Below are positions 15,784 through 24,231 of a stretch of DNA of 64,000 nucleotides, one piece after another. A program made the translations under genes and the position numbers. The notes below the pieces were generated by a model. That model ran no database searches. It saw only the letters and a list, made by a program, of their open reading frames with translations, and was not told where the DNA came from. The stretch is from Rhizobium viscosum (GTDB lineage Bacteria; Pseudomonadota; Alphaproteobacteria; Rhizobiales; Rhizobiaceae): positions 3,613,001 to 3,677,000 of the forward strand of contig NZ_JADBEC010000001.1 of assembly GCF_014873945.1 (NCBI RefSeq), written 5' to 3'. Numbering within the stretch: position 1 is the stretch's first letter; each line of letters starts with the position of its first letter.

Positions 15784-16696
15784 GGGCAGTTCCCCGGTCA
15801 TTGGCATGGCGATCCAGAATGGCCTGTGCAGCCAGCGCCTCGGCGCGCAGCACCGGCCAGTCGGGGATCTTGCTGTCCCATTCGATCAGGGTCGGGATCG
15901 GCCCGCATCTGGCGATGACGATCTCGTAGAGCTGCCAGACGGCATCGGCGACCGGGCCGTCATGGCTGTCGATCAAGAGCAGCTCGCCCTCGTCATCCTC
16001 CTGTTCGGCGTGGCCGGCGAGGTGGATCTCGCCGACCTGAGACAGCGGGAAGTCACGCAGATATTCCAGCGCCGAAAAGCCGTGATTGGTGGCGGAAACA
16101 AAGACATTATTGATGTCGAGCAACAGGCCGCAGCCGGTGCGCCGCGAAATCTCGCGGATGAAATCCGTCTCGCTCATCGAGGATTCCGCAAAGAGCACGT
16201 AGGTGGAGGGGTTTTCCAGCAGGATCTGCCGGCCGATCGCGTTCTGCATTTCCTCGACGTGGTCGCAAACATGGGCAAGCGTCGCAGCAGTATAGGGCAG
16301 CGGCAGCAGGTCGTTCAGATAGGTATCGACATGCGTCGACCAGGCGAGATGCTCTGAAATCAGCGCCGGCTCGTAACGGTCGACAAGGTCCTTGAAGCGC
16401 CTGAGGTGTTCTTTGTCGAGCGGCTGCGGGCCGCCGAGCGACATGCAGACGCCGTGCAAAGAAATCGGGTGGTCGCGTCGCACTCTTTCGAGTGCGCGAT
16501 GCGGCGGGCCGCCGGCGCCCATGTAATTCTCGGCATGGATCTCGAAGAAGCCCTGAGGGCCCGATATGGCCGAGATTGCCGCAAGATGCTCCGGCTTGAA
16601 GCTGGTACCGGCCACGCCGGCAAGCTGATATGTCGGAAAGCGGAGGGTGCTTTCCGTCTCCATGGGAAGGTTGGACGCCTTGTCGACGTTTTTCAT
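15770..16696 (-). CDS. bufB: BufB, multinuclear iron oxidase (MNIO, DUF692)
   Basis: A 308-residue TIM-barrel enzyme of the MNIO/DUF692 family. Likely metal ligands are visible in order: EIHAENYMG (near residue 52), SLHGV (79), SEHLAWS (113), LLENPS (160), LDINNVFVSATNHG (192), EIHLAGHAE (222), DSHDGPV (242) and EWDSKIP (275). MNIOs use two or three iron ions and oxygen to rebuild cysteine residues of ribosomal peptides; the bufferin enzyme makes thiooxazole-type rings. GGAGG precedes the ATG. It lies 43 bases downstream of bufA and is coupled to bufC. Confidence 0.92.
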   Translation of the reverse strand: MKNVDKASNLPMETESTLRFPTYQLAGVAGTSFKPEHLAAISAISGPQGFFEIHAENYMGAGGPPHRALERVRRDHPISLHGVCMSLGGPQPLDKEHLRRFKDLVDRYEPALISEHLAWSTHVDTYLNDLLPLPYTAATLAHVCDHVEEMQNAIGRQILLENPSTYVLFAESSMSETDFIREISRRTGCGLLLDINNVFVSATNHGFSALEYLRDFPLSQVGEIHLAGHAEQEDDEGELLLIDSHDGPVADAVWQLYEIVIARCGPIPTLIEWDSKIPDWPVLRAEALAAQAILDRHANDRGTAHALG

Positions 16697-16739
16697 CTTC
16701 GCCTCCGCTTTCCTTGATCTTTGTCTCGTTACGGGCGGC

Positions 16740-17054
16740 TTAGATGTCGCGCGTCAGCGGCTTCAGCGAGCCATGACGGCCGCCTGGAATATCGAGCGAG
16801 GCGCAGGTGCCGCCCTGGACGAATTTCCACGAATTGCCCTGGAAGTCCTTCACCGAAGTTCCCTGGCAGGTCGTGCCCGGGCCGGCGGCGCAATCGTTCT
16901 GGCCCTTGAGCGCAACGCCGTAGCACTTCTCCTTGTGGGCGGCGGTCGCAGCAGCAGCTTCAGCCTTGGTCAGTGGGGCGGCGCCGGCCATCGTGGCAAG
17001 AGCTGACGTGATTGCGCCGGCAAGAAGGGCGGTGCTGATGGAAGTCTTCAACAT
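16740..17054 (-). CDS. bufA: BufA1-type bufferin precursor (DUF2282)
   Basis: A 104-residue precursor. A signal peptide (ISTALLAGAITSALATMAGAA) covers about residues 5-25. The mature part carries the four cysteines of the DUF2282/BufA1 family: KCYGVALKGQNDCAAG, then TTCQGTS and GGTCAS. In described bufferins the two inner cysteines become thiooxazole groups and the outer two form a disulfide; the exported peptide binds copper and protects the cell. The ATG at 17054 has GGAG before it. A SigF-type promoter begins about 50 bases upstream. It is the first gene of the bufABCD operon. Confidence 0.9.
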   Translation of the reverse strand: MLKTSISTALLAGAITSALATMAGAAPLTKAEAAAATAAHKEKCYGVALKGQNDCAAGPGTTCQGTSVKDFQGNSWKFVQGGTCASLDIPGGRHGSLKPLTRDI

Positions 17055-17105
17055 TGGTAGTCTCCGTTGCTTGAAACGCCCCTGTTTCAGCGGGGCACGT
17101 CGGGG

Positions 17106-17133
17106 TATTCGCAACGGGAAAGCGGGTTGTTAC
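17106..17133 (-). promoter_or_regulatory. SigF-type promoter before bufA
   Basis: Read on the minus strand: GTAACA (17128-17133), a 16-base spacer, then CGAATA (17106-17111). This fits the SigF consensus GTAAC-N16-CGAA and shares its -35 and spacing with the site before sigF. It leaves a leader of about 45 bases before the bufA ATG. Confidence 0.75.
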
Positions 17134-17278
17134 AGGCGTGGTGGTAACGAAGGCGTGATGTTGTTTTGGGGCGTGCGGAGGGTGCTTCCCCGCAACGGAA
17201 TCGTTTTGCCGGGCGCAAGGATGATGCTTATGCTGGCGCAATCATCCGTTCGATCCCAGTTTGCGGACAGGCTCCGAT

Positions 17279-17611
17279 ATGCCGATCAAACCTCGAAACG
17301 TGCTGTTTGTCTGCAGCCAGAACAAGCTCAGAAGCCCGACTGCCGAACAGGTGTTTTCTACACGGGAGGACATCGAGGTATCGTCGGCGGGGACAAACAA
17401 CGATGCCTGCAATCCGCTCGATGCCGAACAGGTGGAGTGGGCCGACATCATCTTTGTGATGGAGAAAGCGCATCGTGGCAAAATCAACCGCAAATTCCGC
17501 AAGTCGCTGAACGGCAAGCGCATTATCTGCCTCGACATTCCCGATGACTACGAATTCATGGATCCGATGCTGGTCAGCCTATTGGAGCGCAAGGTTCCCA
17601 GATATCTGTGA
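17279..17611 (+). CDS. Low-molecular-weight protein tyrosine phosphatase-like protein
   Basis: A 110-residue protein opening with the phosphatase P-loop VLFVCSQNKLRSPTAEQVF, where C-x5-R-S is the catalytic signature. It is shorter than classical low-molecular-weight phosphatases (about 150). It has DIIFVMEKAHRGKI in place of the usual end and lacks an obvious DPY motif: the expected place reads CLDIPDDYEFMDP, whose Asp residues may serve. Such short members are widespread and mostly uncharacterised. The gene is divergent from bufA; the ATG was chosen because the phosphatase loop begins nine residues later. Confidence 0.8.
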   Translation: MPIKPRNVLFVCSQNKLRSPTAEQVFSTREDIEVSSAGTNNDACNPLDAEQVEWADIIFVMEKAHRGKINRKFRKSLNGKRIICLDIPDDYEFMDPMLVSLLERKVPRYL

Positions 17612-17650
17612 GCTGGCTGTTCCGGTCGGGCATCCAGCAGTGCCGCTGCT

Positions 17651-18390
17651 CTACCGATCGCCGGGGATATCGAACACGAGCAGACCGGGGGCTTCGAGAG
17701 GGAGCTGTGCGACAACGTCTCCCGTGGGACTCAACACCGCCGTCGGTCCCCAGGAAATGCGTCCCTCGCGTTCCCCCGTCACGTCGGCGGAGATGAGCCA
17801 CAGGCCGGTTTCCCGGCAGCGCTCGCCTCTGGTGGCGTTGTGCACGTCCCGGAATTTCTCGGCATTGGCGCGCGGCATCATGTTGTTGGCGCAGCAGACG
17901 AGGAGGGATGCGCCTGTGAGTGCGACCTTGCGGGCGGCATCGGGGAAGCCGGTGTCGTAGCAGATATTGATGCCGAAGCGCAGGCCGTCGACCGTGAAGA
18001 CTGATGTCTCGGTGCCAGGCTGGAAGAAGCTTTCTCCCTTGAGCAGATGCGCCTTGCGATATCGGCCGATCAGCTTGCCGTTTTCGATGACGACGGCGGT
18101 GTTGAACAGCGCTTCGCCTTCAGCCTCGATCATGCCCATGACGATCATGGGACCGGCATCGGCGAGCCGGCTCATGACGGCGGCAAATGCCGGAGATCCG
18201 AGATCAATGGCGGCTCGTCGTGCCGTTTCGGGCTCCGTCAGGTAGCCCTGCAGAAACCTTCGGGAAAGATGAGGAGGCGGGCGCCTTCCGCTTCGGCCTG
18301 ACGGATCATGTGGAGCGCGCATGTCAGAGCGGCCTCGACGTTTTCGCGGTATTCAGGAGTTTGGGCGGCAGCGATGCGGATGGTTTTCAT
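17651..18390 (-). pseudogene. Carbon-nitrogen hydrolase (nitrilase family), frameshifted
   Basis: The gene starts at an ATG that overlaps the phnJ stop (ATGA). The first frame reads KTIRIAAAQTPEYRENV and reaches RLLIFPEGF before derailing to a stop near 18242. The next frame continues the expected FLQGYLTEP and runs to 17651 with the catalytic Lys region YRKAHLLKGESFF and the Cys segment GINICYDTGFPDAARK. One T is missing from the T run at 18255-18257 (minus strand). Joined, the product would be about 246 residues, normal for an amidase of this family. It is either a real recent mutation or a base-calling error. Confidence 0.85.
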
Positions 18391-19226
18391 TCAGGGTACC
18401 GGTTGCTCTCGCAATTATCCGTATCCGAACAGACGAACATGCGCCCGCCGCTATTATCCATGATCATCTCGTCGAGATAGACGCTGGTCTTGCCGCAAAG
18501 CGCGCATGACTCCGAAAACTCCTGAATCCGAAATGCGTGATCCTGGAAATCGATACTTTCCACCTGCGAGTAGGGCGGGATGGCGTAGATGCGTTTCATC
18601 GTGCCGGAGCCGAAGAGCTGCAGGGCCGGCATCCTGTGGAGGCGGGGATTGTCGAAGGTAGGGATCGGGGTTGGGGACATGAGGTAGCGGCCTTCGACCA
18701 TGACGGGGTAGTCGCGGTTGATGGTGATCCGCCCGTGCCGCGTGACATCCTCGTAGAGCTTGACATGCATCAGCCCGTAATCGGCATTGGCATGCATCTT
18801 CCGCGTTTCGGTCTCCTTCGGCTCGAAACGCTGCAACGGTTCGGGGATCGGCACCTGATAGACGAGGATCTGATCCTCCCGCAGTGGCTGTTCGGGGATG
18901 CGGTGACGGGTCTGGATGATCGAGGCTTCGGAGAGATGCGTCGTGGTTCCGACTTCGGCGACCTTGGCGAAGAAGCTGCGGATGGAGACGGCGTTCGTGG
19001 TGTCGTCGGCACCCTGGTCGATGACCTTCAGCACGTCATCGGGGCCGATGATGGAGGCGGTCAGTTGCACGCCGCCCGTTCCCCAGCCGCAAGGCATCGG
19101 CATTTCCCTCGACGCAAAGGGCACCTGGTAGCCGGGAATGGCGATCGCCTTCAGGATGGAGCGGCGGACCATCCTTTTCGTCTGCTCGTCGAGATAACCG
19201 AAATTGTAAAGCTCGTTCGCGTTCAT
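18387..19226 (-). CDS. phnJ: PhnJ, carbon-phosphorus lyase core subunit
   Basis: The 279-residue protein closely follows PhnJ, the radical-SAM enzyme that breaks the C-P bond of alpha-D-ribose 1-methylphosphonate 5-phosphate. Seen are YLDEQTKRMVRRSILKAIAI at the start, GWGTGGVQLTASII near 47, GADDTTNAVSIR near 72 and the cysteine set SCALCGK plus FVCSDTDNC near the end. All four functional cysteines are present. Normally PhnG, H, I, K and L are encoded beside it; here none is, only phnF upstream and a broken nitrilase downstream. It may serve a cluster elsewhere or be a leftover. Confidence 0.92.
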   Translation of the reverse strand: MNANELYNFGYLDEQTKRMVRRSILKAIAIPGYQVPFASREMPMPCGWGTGGVQLTASIIGPDDVLKVIDQGADDTTNAVSIRSFFAKVAEVGTTTHLSEASIIQTRHRIPEQPLREDQILVYQVPIPEPLQRFEPKETETRKMHANADYGLMHVKLYEDVTRHGRITINRDYPVMVEGRYLMSPTPIPTFDNPRLHRMPALQLFGSGTMKRIYAIPPYSQVESIDFQDHAFRIQEFSESCALCGKTSVYLDEMIMDNSGGRMFVCSDTDNCESNRYPE

Positions 19227-19318
19227 GAATGCCGGCCCTTCATCATTCCGTCACTTGTATAATTTAATAGATAAATATCTTGATAACCATTTGAATAGTA
19301 TATGGATATTAAACTACC
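19227..19318. promoter_or_regulatory. AT-rich divergent promoter region of phnJ and phnF
   Basis: This 92-base gap is unusually A/T-rich for the window. It contains short inverted repeats: AGAT-AAAT-ATCT at about 19270-19281 and a CCAT...ATGG pair with an 11-base spacer near 19287-19305. It must hold both promoters and is the natural operator for PhnF. The exact site is not fixed. Confidence 0.4.
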
Positions 19319-20056
19319 ATGACAGTTGTAGGCAATATGCGGGAATCCAAGCTGGCGGGCGTAGCGCTGTGGCGGCGGATCGCCGATGAAATACGGCTGG
19401 ATATCGTCGGCGCCCGGCTGGCGCGCGGGCAACGGCTGCCGACGGAGGCAAAGCTTGCCGAACGCTTTTCGGCAAACCGGCACACGGTGCGCCGGGCGCT
19501 GGCGATGCTGGCGCAGGAGGGCGTGATCCGCGCGGAGCAGGGGCGCGGCGTTTTCGTGCAGGACGCGCGGCGGGTGTTTTACCGCATCGGGCCGCGAACG
19601 CGGTTTTCCGAAGGGATTGATGGACAGGACCGGCAGGTGCGCGGGGCACTGATGTCGCATGCGCAAGAGCACGCATCTTCCGAGGTCGCCAAGGGTCTTG
19701 ACATCAAACCCGGAGCGCCACTCATCCGACTGGAGACGATGGCTTTCGTGGATGAGGCGCCGTTTTCACGCAGCACACACTGGTTTGCACGGGAGAGATT
19801 TGACGGCATCGCGGAGGCCTATGCCGCGCGCCTGTCGATCACGGCGGCCTTGCAGGGCTTCGGCGTGGAGACTTACACCCGCCATTCGACCCGCATCACT
19901 ATCAGGCATGCCGAGGCCGAAGAGATTATCCAGCTGGGGCTGTCGCCCGGCGCGGTGCTGCTGAGAGCTGAGGGTATCGATATCGATGCTGAGGGAAAAC
20001 CGATCCAGTTTCTTGTGACCCGCTTTCCGGGAGACCGGGTGGAGCTTCTTGTCTGA
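19319..20056 (+). CDS. phnF: PhnF, GntR-family regulator of phosphonate genes
   Basis: A 245-residue GntR/HutC-type regulator. The winged helix covers about residues 12-80 (LWRRIADEIRLDI, LPTEAKLAERFSANRHTVRRAL, IRAEQGRGVFV). The UTRA effector domain follows, with PLIRLETMAFVDEAPFS near 140 and the ending VTRFPGDRVELLV. PhnF normally represses C-P lyase genes; the divergent phnJ makes it the likely target. A second ATG six codons in is an alternative start. Confidence 0.85.
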   Translation: MTVVGNMRESKLAGVALWRRIADEIRLDIVGARLARGQRLPTEAKLAERFSANRHTVRRALAMLAQEGVIRAEQGRGVFVQDARRVFYRIGPRTRFSEGIDGQDRQVRGALMSHAQEHASSEVAKGLDIKPGAPLIRLETMAFVDEAPFSRSTHWFARERFDGIAEAYAARLSITAALQGFGVETYTRHSTRITIRHAEAEEIIQLGLSPGAVLLRAEGIDIDAEGKPIQFLVTRFPGDRVELLV

Positions 20057-20201
20057 CCCGCTCAGGACATCGATCGATACTATCGGCCGGAGTTCCGAAG
20101 GTTTAAGATTTTTGTCGGGGGAAGGTCTCGGGAGACGGCGCCGTACCGCGCGTTCCGTGGATGCCGGCGGTCGGCTGCCCCCTGTGGGAGGATGGGCAGG
20201 G

Positions 20202-21107
20202 ATGGATCGGCTGGATGCCATGCGCGTGTTGCTTGCCGTTGTCGATGCCGGCAGTCTGTCGGCGGGCAGCAAGCGGCTGAATGCGCCGCTGCCGAGCGTC
20301 AGCCGCAAGGTGGCCGAGCTGGAGCGGTCGCTCGGTGCCAGCCTCGTCATCCGCACCAGCCGGAAGCTGCAGCTCACTGATGCCGGGCGCGACTATGTGG
20401 AGGCGGCGCGCAAGATTATTGCGGAACTCGAGGAGGCCGAGCGCCGGGCCTCCGGCGAATATCAGCGGCCGCGGGGGACGTTGACGATCACCATGCCGGT
20501 GGAATTCGGCAATCGCTACGTGCTGCCGATCGCGCTCGGTTTTCTGGCGGAGCATCCGGAGGTTTCGCTGAATCTGCTGTCGCTTGATCGCACCGTTCAT
20601 CTCGTCAACGAGCAGGTGGATATCGCCATCCGGCTGGGAGCGTTGGCGGATAGTTCGCTCTATGCTGTCAAGGTTGCCGAGTTTCGGGTTCTGACCTGCG
20701 CGAGCCCAGACTATCTCAGGCGCTGCGGATGTCCGCAGCATCCGGGCGATCTGCCCGATCATGACGGGATCATCTTCAACAGCAGGACCTTCTTCTGGAC
20801 CTTCGATATCCATGGCCGGCCGGTGGAAGTAGTGCCGCGCCATCGCATCGAGGTGAATACGGCGGCGAACTGCGTTGCCGCCGCCGTCGCTGGAGCCGGC
20901 ATCGCCAGGCTCTTCGACTACCAGATCCCCAGCGAACTTGCTTCCGGGGCTCTCGTGCCTGTTCTCGATGATTATGCCGGTGCGCCGCAGCCGATCCATA
21001 TCGTCTATTCGCGCCAGGGCTTTCTGGCGCTCAAGGTGCGTTCCTTCATCGACTGGACGCTGCCGCGGCTGCGGGAAGCCTGCCGCAGCTATGGCTCAAT
21101 CCGGTAG
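20202..21107 (+). CDS. LysR-family transcriptional regulator
   Basis: A 301-residue LysR regulator: DNA-binding helix-turn-helix at residues 1-60 (AMRVLLAVVDAGSLSAGSKRLN, LPSVSRKVAELERSLG) and a substrate-binding fold with TLTITMPVEFGNRYVLPIAL near 92. It resembles the branch that regulates oxidoreductase or efflux genes. The start at 20202 follows GGATGGGCAGGG; the open frame upstream lacks family resemblance. It overlaps the end of the convergent hydrolase gene by 12 bases. Confidence 0.87.
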   Translation: MDRLDAMRVLLAVVDAGSLSAGSKRLNAPLPSVSRKVAELERSLGASLVIRTSRKLQLTDAGRDYVEAARKIIAELEEAERRASGEYQRPRGTLTITMPVEFGNRYVLPIALGFLAEHPEVSLNLLSLDRTVHLVNEQVDIAIRLGALADSSLYAVKVAEFRVLTCASPDYLRRCGCPQHPGDLPDHDGIIFNSRTFFWTFDIHGRPVEVVPRHRIEVNTAANCVAAAVAGAGIARLFDYQIPSELASGALVPVLDDYAGAPQPIHIVYSRQGFLALKVRSFIDWTLPRLREACRSYGSIR

Positions 21108-22046
21108 GGCGCGGATTTCGGCGACGACCCGTTCCGGCGCCTGCAGATGCGGATAGTGGCCAATGCCGGGCAGGATATCGAGTGTCGCACCGGTCCTTTC
21201 GGCAAATTCTGCGCCCATCCGGCTGTCGATGTAGACGTCCTTTTCGCCCCAGATCACCTTTACCGGCGTCCTGAGCTTGCCGAGGTTTGCTTCCAGCCAA
21301 TCCTGATCGCGGGTGAAGGCCGCGTAATAATGGTAGAAGGCATCGGCGGAGGTGAGGGCGCCGTGGCTCCAGCCTGCGACCATGTCTTTCTTCACGCCGG
21401 CGGCGAGATCGAACTGCTTGTCCTCTGCCAGACCGCGCCTGTAGACGTTTTGAAGGATCTCGTCGCTCGTCTGGTTCATGACGGCGCGAGTAAGGGAAGC
21501 CGCCGGCTCGCTCTTCAGATTCTGCAGGCGCTCATGCATATAGGCCGGCCGGTTGAAGGGGGCGAAGTCGCCGACGATGATGCGCTGCGCGATATCCGGC
21601 TCGTCGAGTGCCAGGAGCAGGGCAGGCAGGGCGCCGATATCGGCGGCGTAGATCGTCAGCTTCGAGCGGTCGATACCTGATTTGTCGATATAGGCCTTCA
21701 GCACGGCGGCATAGTCACGCGGCGAATAGGAGAAGTTTTCGGCTGCGGGTCGTGATGACAGGCCGTATCCCGGCCAGTCGAAGGCATGCACCTCGAATTC
21801 ATCGCCGAGCGCGGTTGCGATGTCGCCCCAGACGACAGAGGTTTCGGGAAAGCCGTGCAGGAAGAGCACGGTGCCCTTCGGCGCCGCGTTGTGTACGACC
21901 AGTCGCCGCAGGGTGATGTCGTCGCCGATGGCAATGGTGCCGATTTCAGGCTCTGCGGTTTCAGGCGTGCCGGCGCTTACGGGGGTGAGTGTCGCGCCGG
22001 TGATTGCGGCGGCCATGAGCAATGATCCAAGTGAGGATGTCAGCAT
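21096..22046 (-). CDS. Exported alpha/beta hydrolase (epoxide hydrolase-like)
   Basis: A 316-residue protein with a signal peptide (SLLMAAAITGATLTPVSA, cleavage near 26). The fold is a single-domain hydrolase: oxyanion LFLHGFPETS near 62, an unusual elbow YAADIGALPALLLALDEPD with Asp as nucleophile near 137, an acid in VIWGEKDVYID near 262 and His in GIGHYPHLQAPE near 296. An Asp nucleophile and the HGFPE signature point to epoxide hydrolases or haloalkane dehalogenases. A frame open far upstream (to 23045) reflects shadow coding; the signal peptide fixes the start. Confidence 0.8.
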   Translation of the reverse strand: MLTSSLGSLLMAAAITGATLTPVSAGTPETAEPEIGTIAIGDDITLRRLVVHNAAPKGTVLFLHGFPETSVVWGDIATALGDEFEVHAFDWPGYGLSSRPAAENFSYSPRDYAAVLKAYIDKSGIDRSKLTIYAADIGALPALLLALDEPDIAQRIIVGDFAPFNRPAYMHERLQNLKSEPAASLTRAVMNQTSDEILQNVYRRGLAEDKQFDLAAGVKKDMVAGWSHGALTSADAFYHYYAAFTRDQDWLEANLGKLRTPVKVIWGEKDVYIDSRMGAEFAERTGATLDILPGIGHYPHLQAPERVVAEIRALPD

Positions 22047-22309
22047 GTCCGTTGTCCTTCCTCTCCGCCGGCCGTGCTCGCTGTGGAGGCGCATGGCCGC
22101 GATCGGGTGTGAATTCTCGATGACAAGGATCGTGCATCGCGCCTGCTGCCGGTAGAGCGCAGTCATGAGAGTCTGCCTCTCACTTTCCGTCAGTACCGGG
22201 CGATCGGCCTGCGCCGTACATCGTCTCCATCCGCGGCGCCGGGGAATGGCCCGCGTCCAACGCAGGCAGCAGGCAGAGGCCGTGCTGCCCCATGAAAGGA
22301 TGACGAGAC

Positions 22310-22750
22310 ATGAACGATATGACCGTAAATCTGAAAAGTGCCGAGCCTCAAAGAGTGCGCGGCCTGCCGGGGCATTCGACCGTCGGCACCAACAATCTCG
22401 AGGCTGCGGCCGAATTCTACGACAAGCTAATGGCCGTCTTCGGCATTGGCCGGTTTCTGGTCCAGCCCGGCAGGGCGGTCTATTACGGCGAGCGCACGCT
22501 GGAATTCGGCGTGATAAAGCCCTTCGACGGCCGGCCGGCCAATGTCGGCAATGGCGGCATGGTGGCTTTCGAGGCACGCTCCCGCGCTCAGGTGCGCGAA
22601 GCCCATGCAACGGCGCTGGAGGCAGGCGGTTCGGACGAGGGCGCGCCGGGGCCGCGCGGGGAGAACGGCGAGGGGCCTTACTGCGCCTATTTCCGCGACC
22701 CCGAGGGCAACAAGTTCCTGGTCTACCGCGCAGGACCCGACGAAGCCTGA
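22310..22750 (+). CDS. VOC-family (glyoxalase-like) protein
   Basis: A 146-residue protein of the vicinal oxygen chelate fold: GHSTVGTNNLEAAAEFYDKLM opens the first beta-alpha-beta unit, AVYYGERTLEFGVIKPF follows, and the second unit ends with AYFRDPEGNKFLVYR. The metal-site pattern His (residue 21 area) and Glu near the end (DPEGN) is partly kept. Substrate unknown. AAGGATGACG precedes the ATG. The epoxide hydrolase gene follows 83 bases later on the same strand, so the two may be co-transcribed. Confidence 0.8.
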   Translation: MNDMTVNLKSAEPQRVRGLPGHSTVGTNNLEAAAEFYDKLMAVFGIGRFLVQPGRAVYYGERTLEFGVIKPFDGRPANVGNGGMVAFEARSRAQVREAHATALEAGGSDEGAPGPRGENGEGPYCAYFRDPEGNKFLVYRAGPDEA

Positions 22751-22833
22751 GATCGTTTCCGGCGCATTTCAGGCGCATGATGTCAGGCGTCTGAAATGCG
22801 GCTGCGAACCTTCCGATGGAATGGAGGCATGTC

Positions 22834-24147
22834 ATGAAATCAGGGCAATCAATCGAGACGTTAAAGGTGTCACGGCGTTCGCTTCTATTTGCGGGCGCGG
22901 CGGCCGGGGTTGCGGCGACGCTTGCTTCGGTTGCGGCTGCGGCCGATCCCGTCGCGGCGGAAGCGCCGGCCGGCGAAATCCGGGCGTTCCGGGCCAATAT
23001 CCCCGAGGCGGCACTTGCCGACCTCAGGCGGCGGCTTGCCGCCACCCGCTGGCCTGACGGGGAAACCGTGCGCGACCGTTCGCAGGGTGTGCAGCCGGAG
23101 CGGCTGAAGGCACTCGTGGACGAGTGGCAGTCTTCTTACGACTGGCGCAAGGCGGAGCAGAGGCTGAATGCCTTTCCGCAATTCGTGACGGGGATTGACG
23201 GGGTGGATATCCACTTCATCCATGTGCGCTCCCGCCATGAGAACGCCCTGCCGCTGATCATGACGCATGGCTGGCCGGGATCGGTGTTCGAGCTGATCGA
23301 CGTGATCGGCCCGCTGACCGACCCGACCGCGCATGGCGGTACGGCTGGCGATGCCTTCCATCTGGTGATCCCGTCGATCCCCGGCTTCGGCTTCTCCGGC
23401 AAGCCCATGGAAAAGGGCTGGAACCCGCAACGCATCGCGGCCGCCTGGGACACGCTGATGAAACGGCTCGGCTATACGAGCTATGTCTCGCAGGGCGGCG
23501 ACTGGAGTGCGATCATCAGCGATGCGCTGGGGCGGCAGGCGCCGGAGGGGCTGCTCGGCATTCACGTCAACAGGGTCGAGCGCGCCACTACCTTTCCGCC
23601 TGACGCGGCTCAGGCGTTGATGAGCGGGGCGCCGGTGCCCGACAGCCTGTCACCGGACGAGAAGGTGATCTTCGCGGAAGCCCGGGATTTCCTCGCCAAT
23701 GGCTTTGGTTATGCCGCGATCATGGGAACGCGGCCGGAAACGATCGGCTACGGATTAGCGGATTCTCCCGTGGGGCTTGCGGCCTGGCTCTATGACAAGA
23801 TTGCCGACTGGGTGTTTACCCGCGGCGATCCGGAGCAGGCGCTCGGCCGTCAGGCCATTCTCGACAATATCACGCTCTATTGGCTGACCAATACCGGGCC
23901 TTCGAGCGGGCGCATCTACTGGGAGAATGTCGCTGGAGGCGCAAAACTGGAACCGGTCAAGGTTCCCGTTGCGGTCACGGTCTTTCCCGGCGAGGTCTAT
24001 CGGCCGCCGCGCCACTGGCTCGCCAGAGCCTACCCGCAGCTGATCTATTACAATGCGGCTGAAAAGGGCGGGCATTTCGCTGCTTGGGAGGAGCCGCAAC
24101 TCTTCGCCGGGGAGGTCCGGGCCGCGTTCAGGACGTTGCGCTCTTAG
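22834..24147 (+). CDS. Epoxide hydrolase with Tat-like signal
   Basis: A 437-residue protein. It starts with a twin-arginine-type signal (KVSRRSLLFAGAAAGVAAT), pointing to export in folded form. An epoxide-hydrolase N-terminal domain (FRANIPEAALADLRRRLAATRWP) spans about 50-150, then the hydrolase core: MTHGWPGSVFELIDVI, IPGFGFSGKP, the elbow SQGGDWSAIISDALG with Asp nucleophile near 225 and the closing GGHFAAWEEP with catalytic His. This is the microsomal-type epoxide hydrolase family. The start at 22834 has GGAGG eight bases before it. Confidence 0.87.
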   Translation: MKSGQSIETLKVSRRSLLFAGAAAGVAATLASVAAAADPVAAEAPAGEIRAFRANIPEAALADLRRRLAATRWPDGETVRDRSQGVQPERLKALVDEWQSSYDWRKAEQRLNAFPQFVTGIDGVDIHFIHVRSRHENALPLIMTHGWPGSVFELIDVIGPLTDPTAHGGTAGDAFHLVIPSIPGFGFSGKPMEKGWNPQRIAAAWDTLMKRLGYTSYVSQGGDWSAIISDALGRQAPEGLLGIHVNRVERATTFPPDAAQALMSGAPVPDSLSPDEKVIFAEARDFLANGFGYAAIMGTRPETIGYGLADSPVGLAAWLYDKIADWVFTRGDPEQALGRQAILDNITLYWLTNTGPSSGRIYWENVAGGAKLEPVKVPVAVTVFPGEVYRPPRHWLARAYPQLIYYNAAEKGGHFAAWEEPQLFAGEVRAAFRTLRS

Positions 24148-24173
24148 GAGATCGCATTTCTCCGCCTGGATGG

Positions 24174-24198
24174 GGAACATCGGGCTTTTTCGTCCGTT
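24174..24198 (+). promoter_or_regulatory. EcfG (general stress) promoter
   Basis: GGAAC at 24174-24178, a 16-base spacer and CGTT at 24195-24198 match the alphaproteobacterial EcfG consensus exactly. The following gene encodes a stress-type protein, starting 34 bases downstream, with a strong GGAGGAGG site in between. Confidence 0.75.
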
Positions 24199-24231
24199 TG
24201 CGGAGTGGACAGACGTGGAGGAGGAATCCCG

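Noticed and set aside
22047..23045. Long minus-strand open frame extending the exported hydrolase by more than 300 codons
   Set aside because: It overlaps the VOC and epoxide hydrolase genes on the other strand, its translation is Arg/Pro-rich shadow coding, and a signal peptide at 22046 marks the real start.
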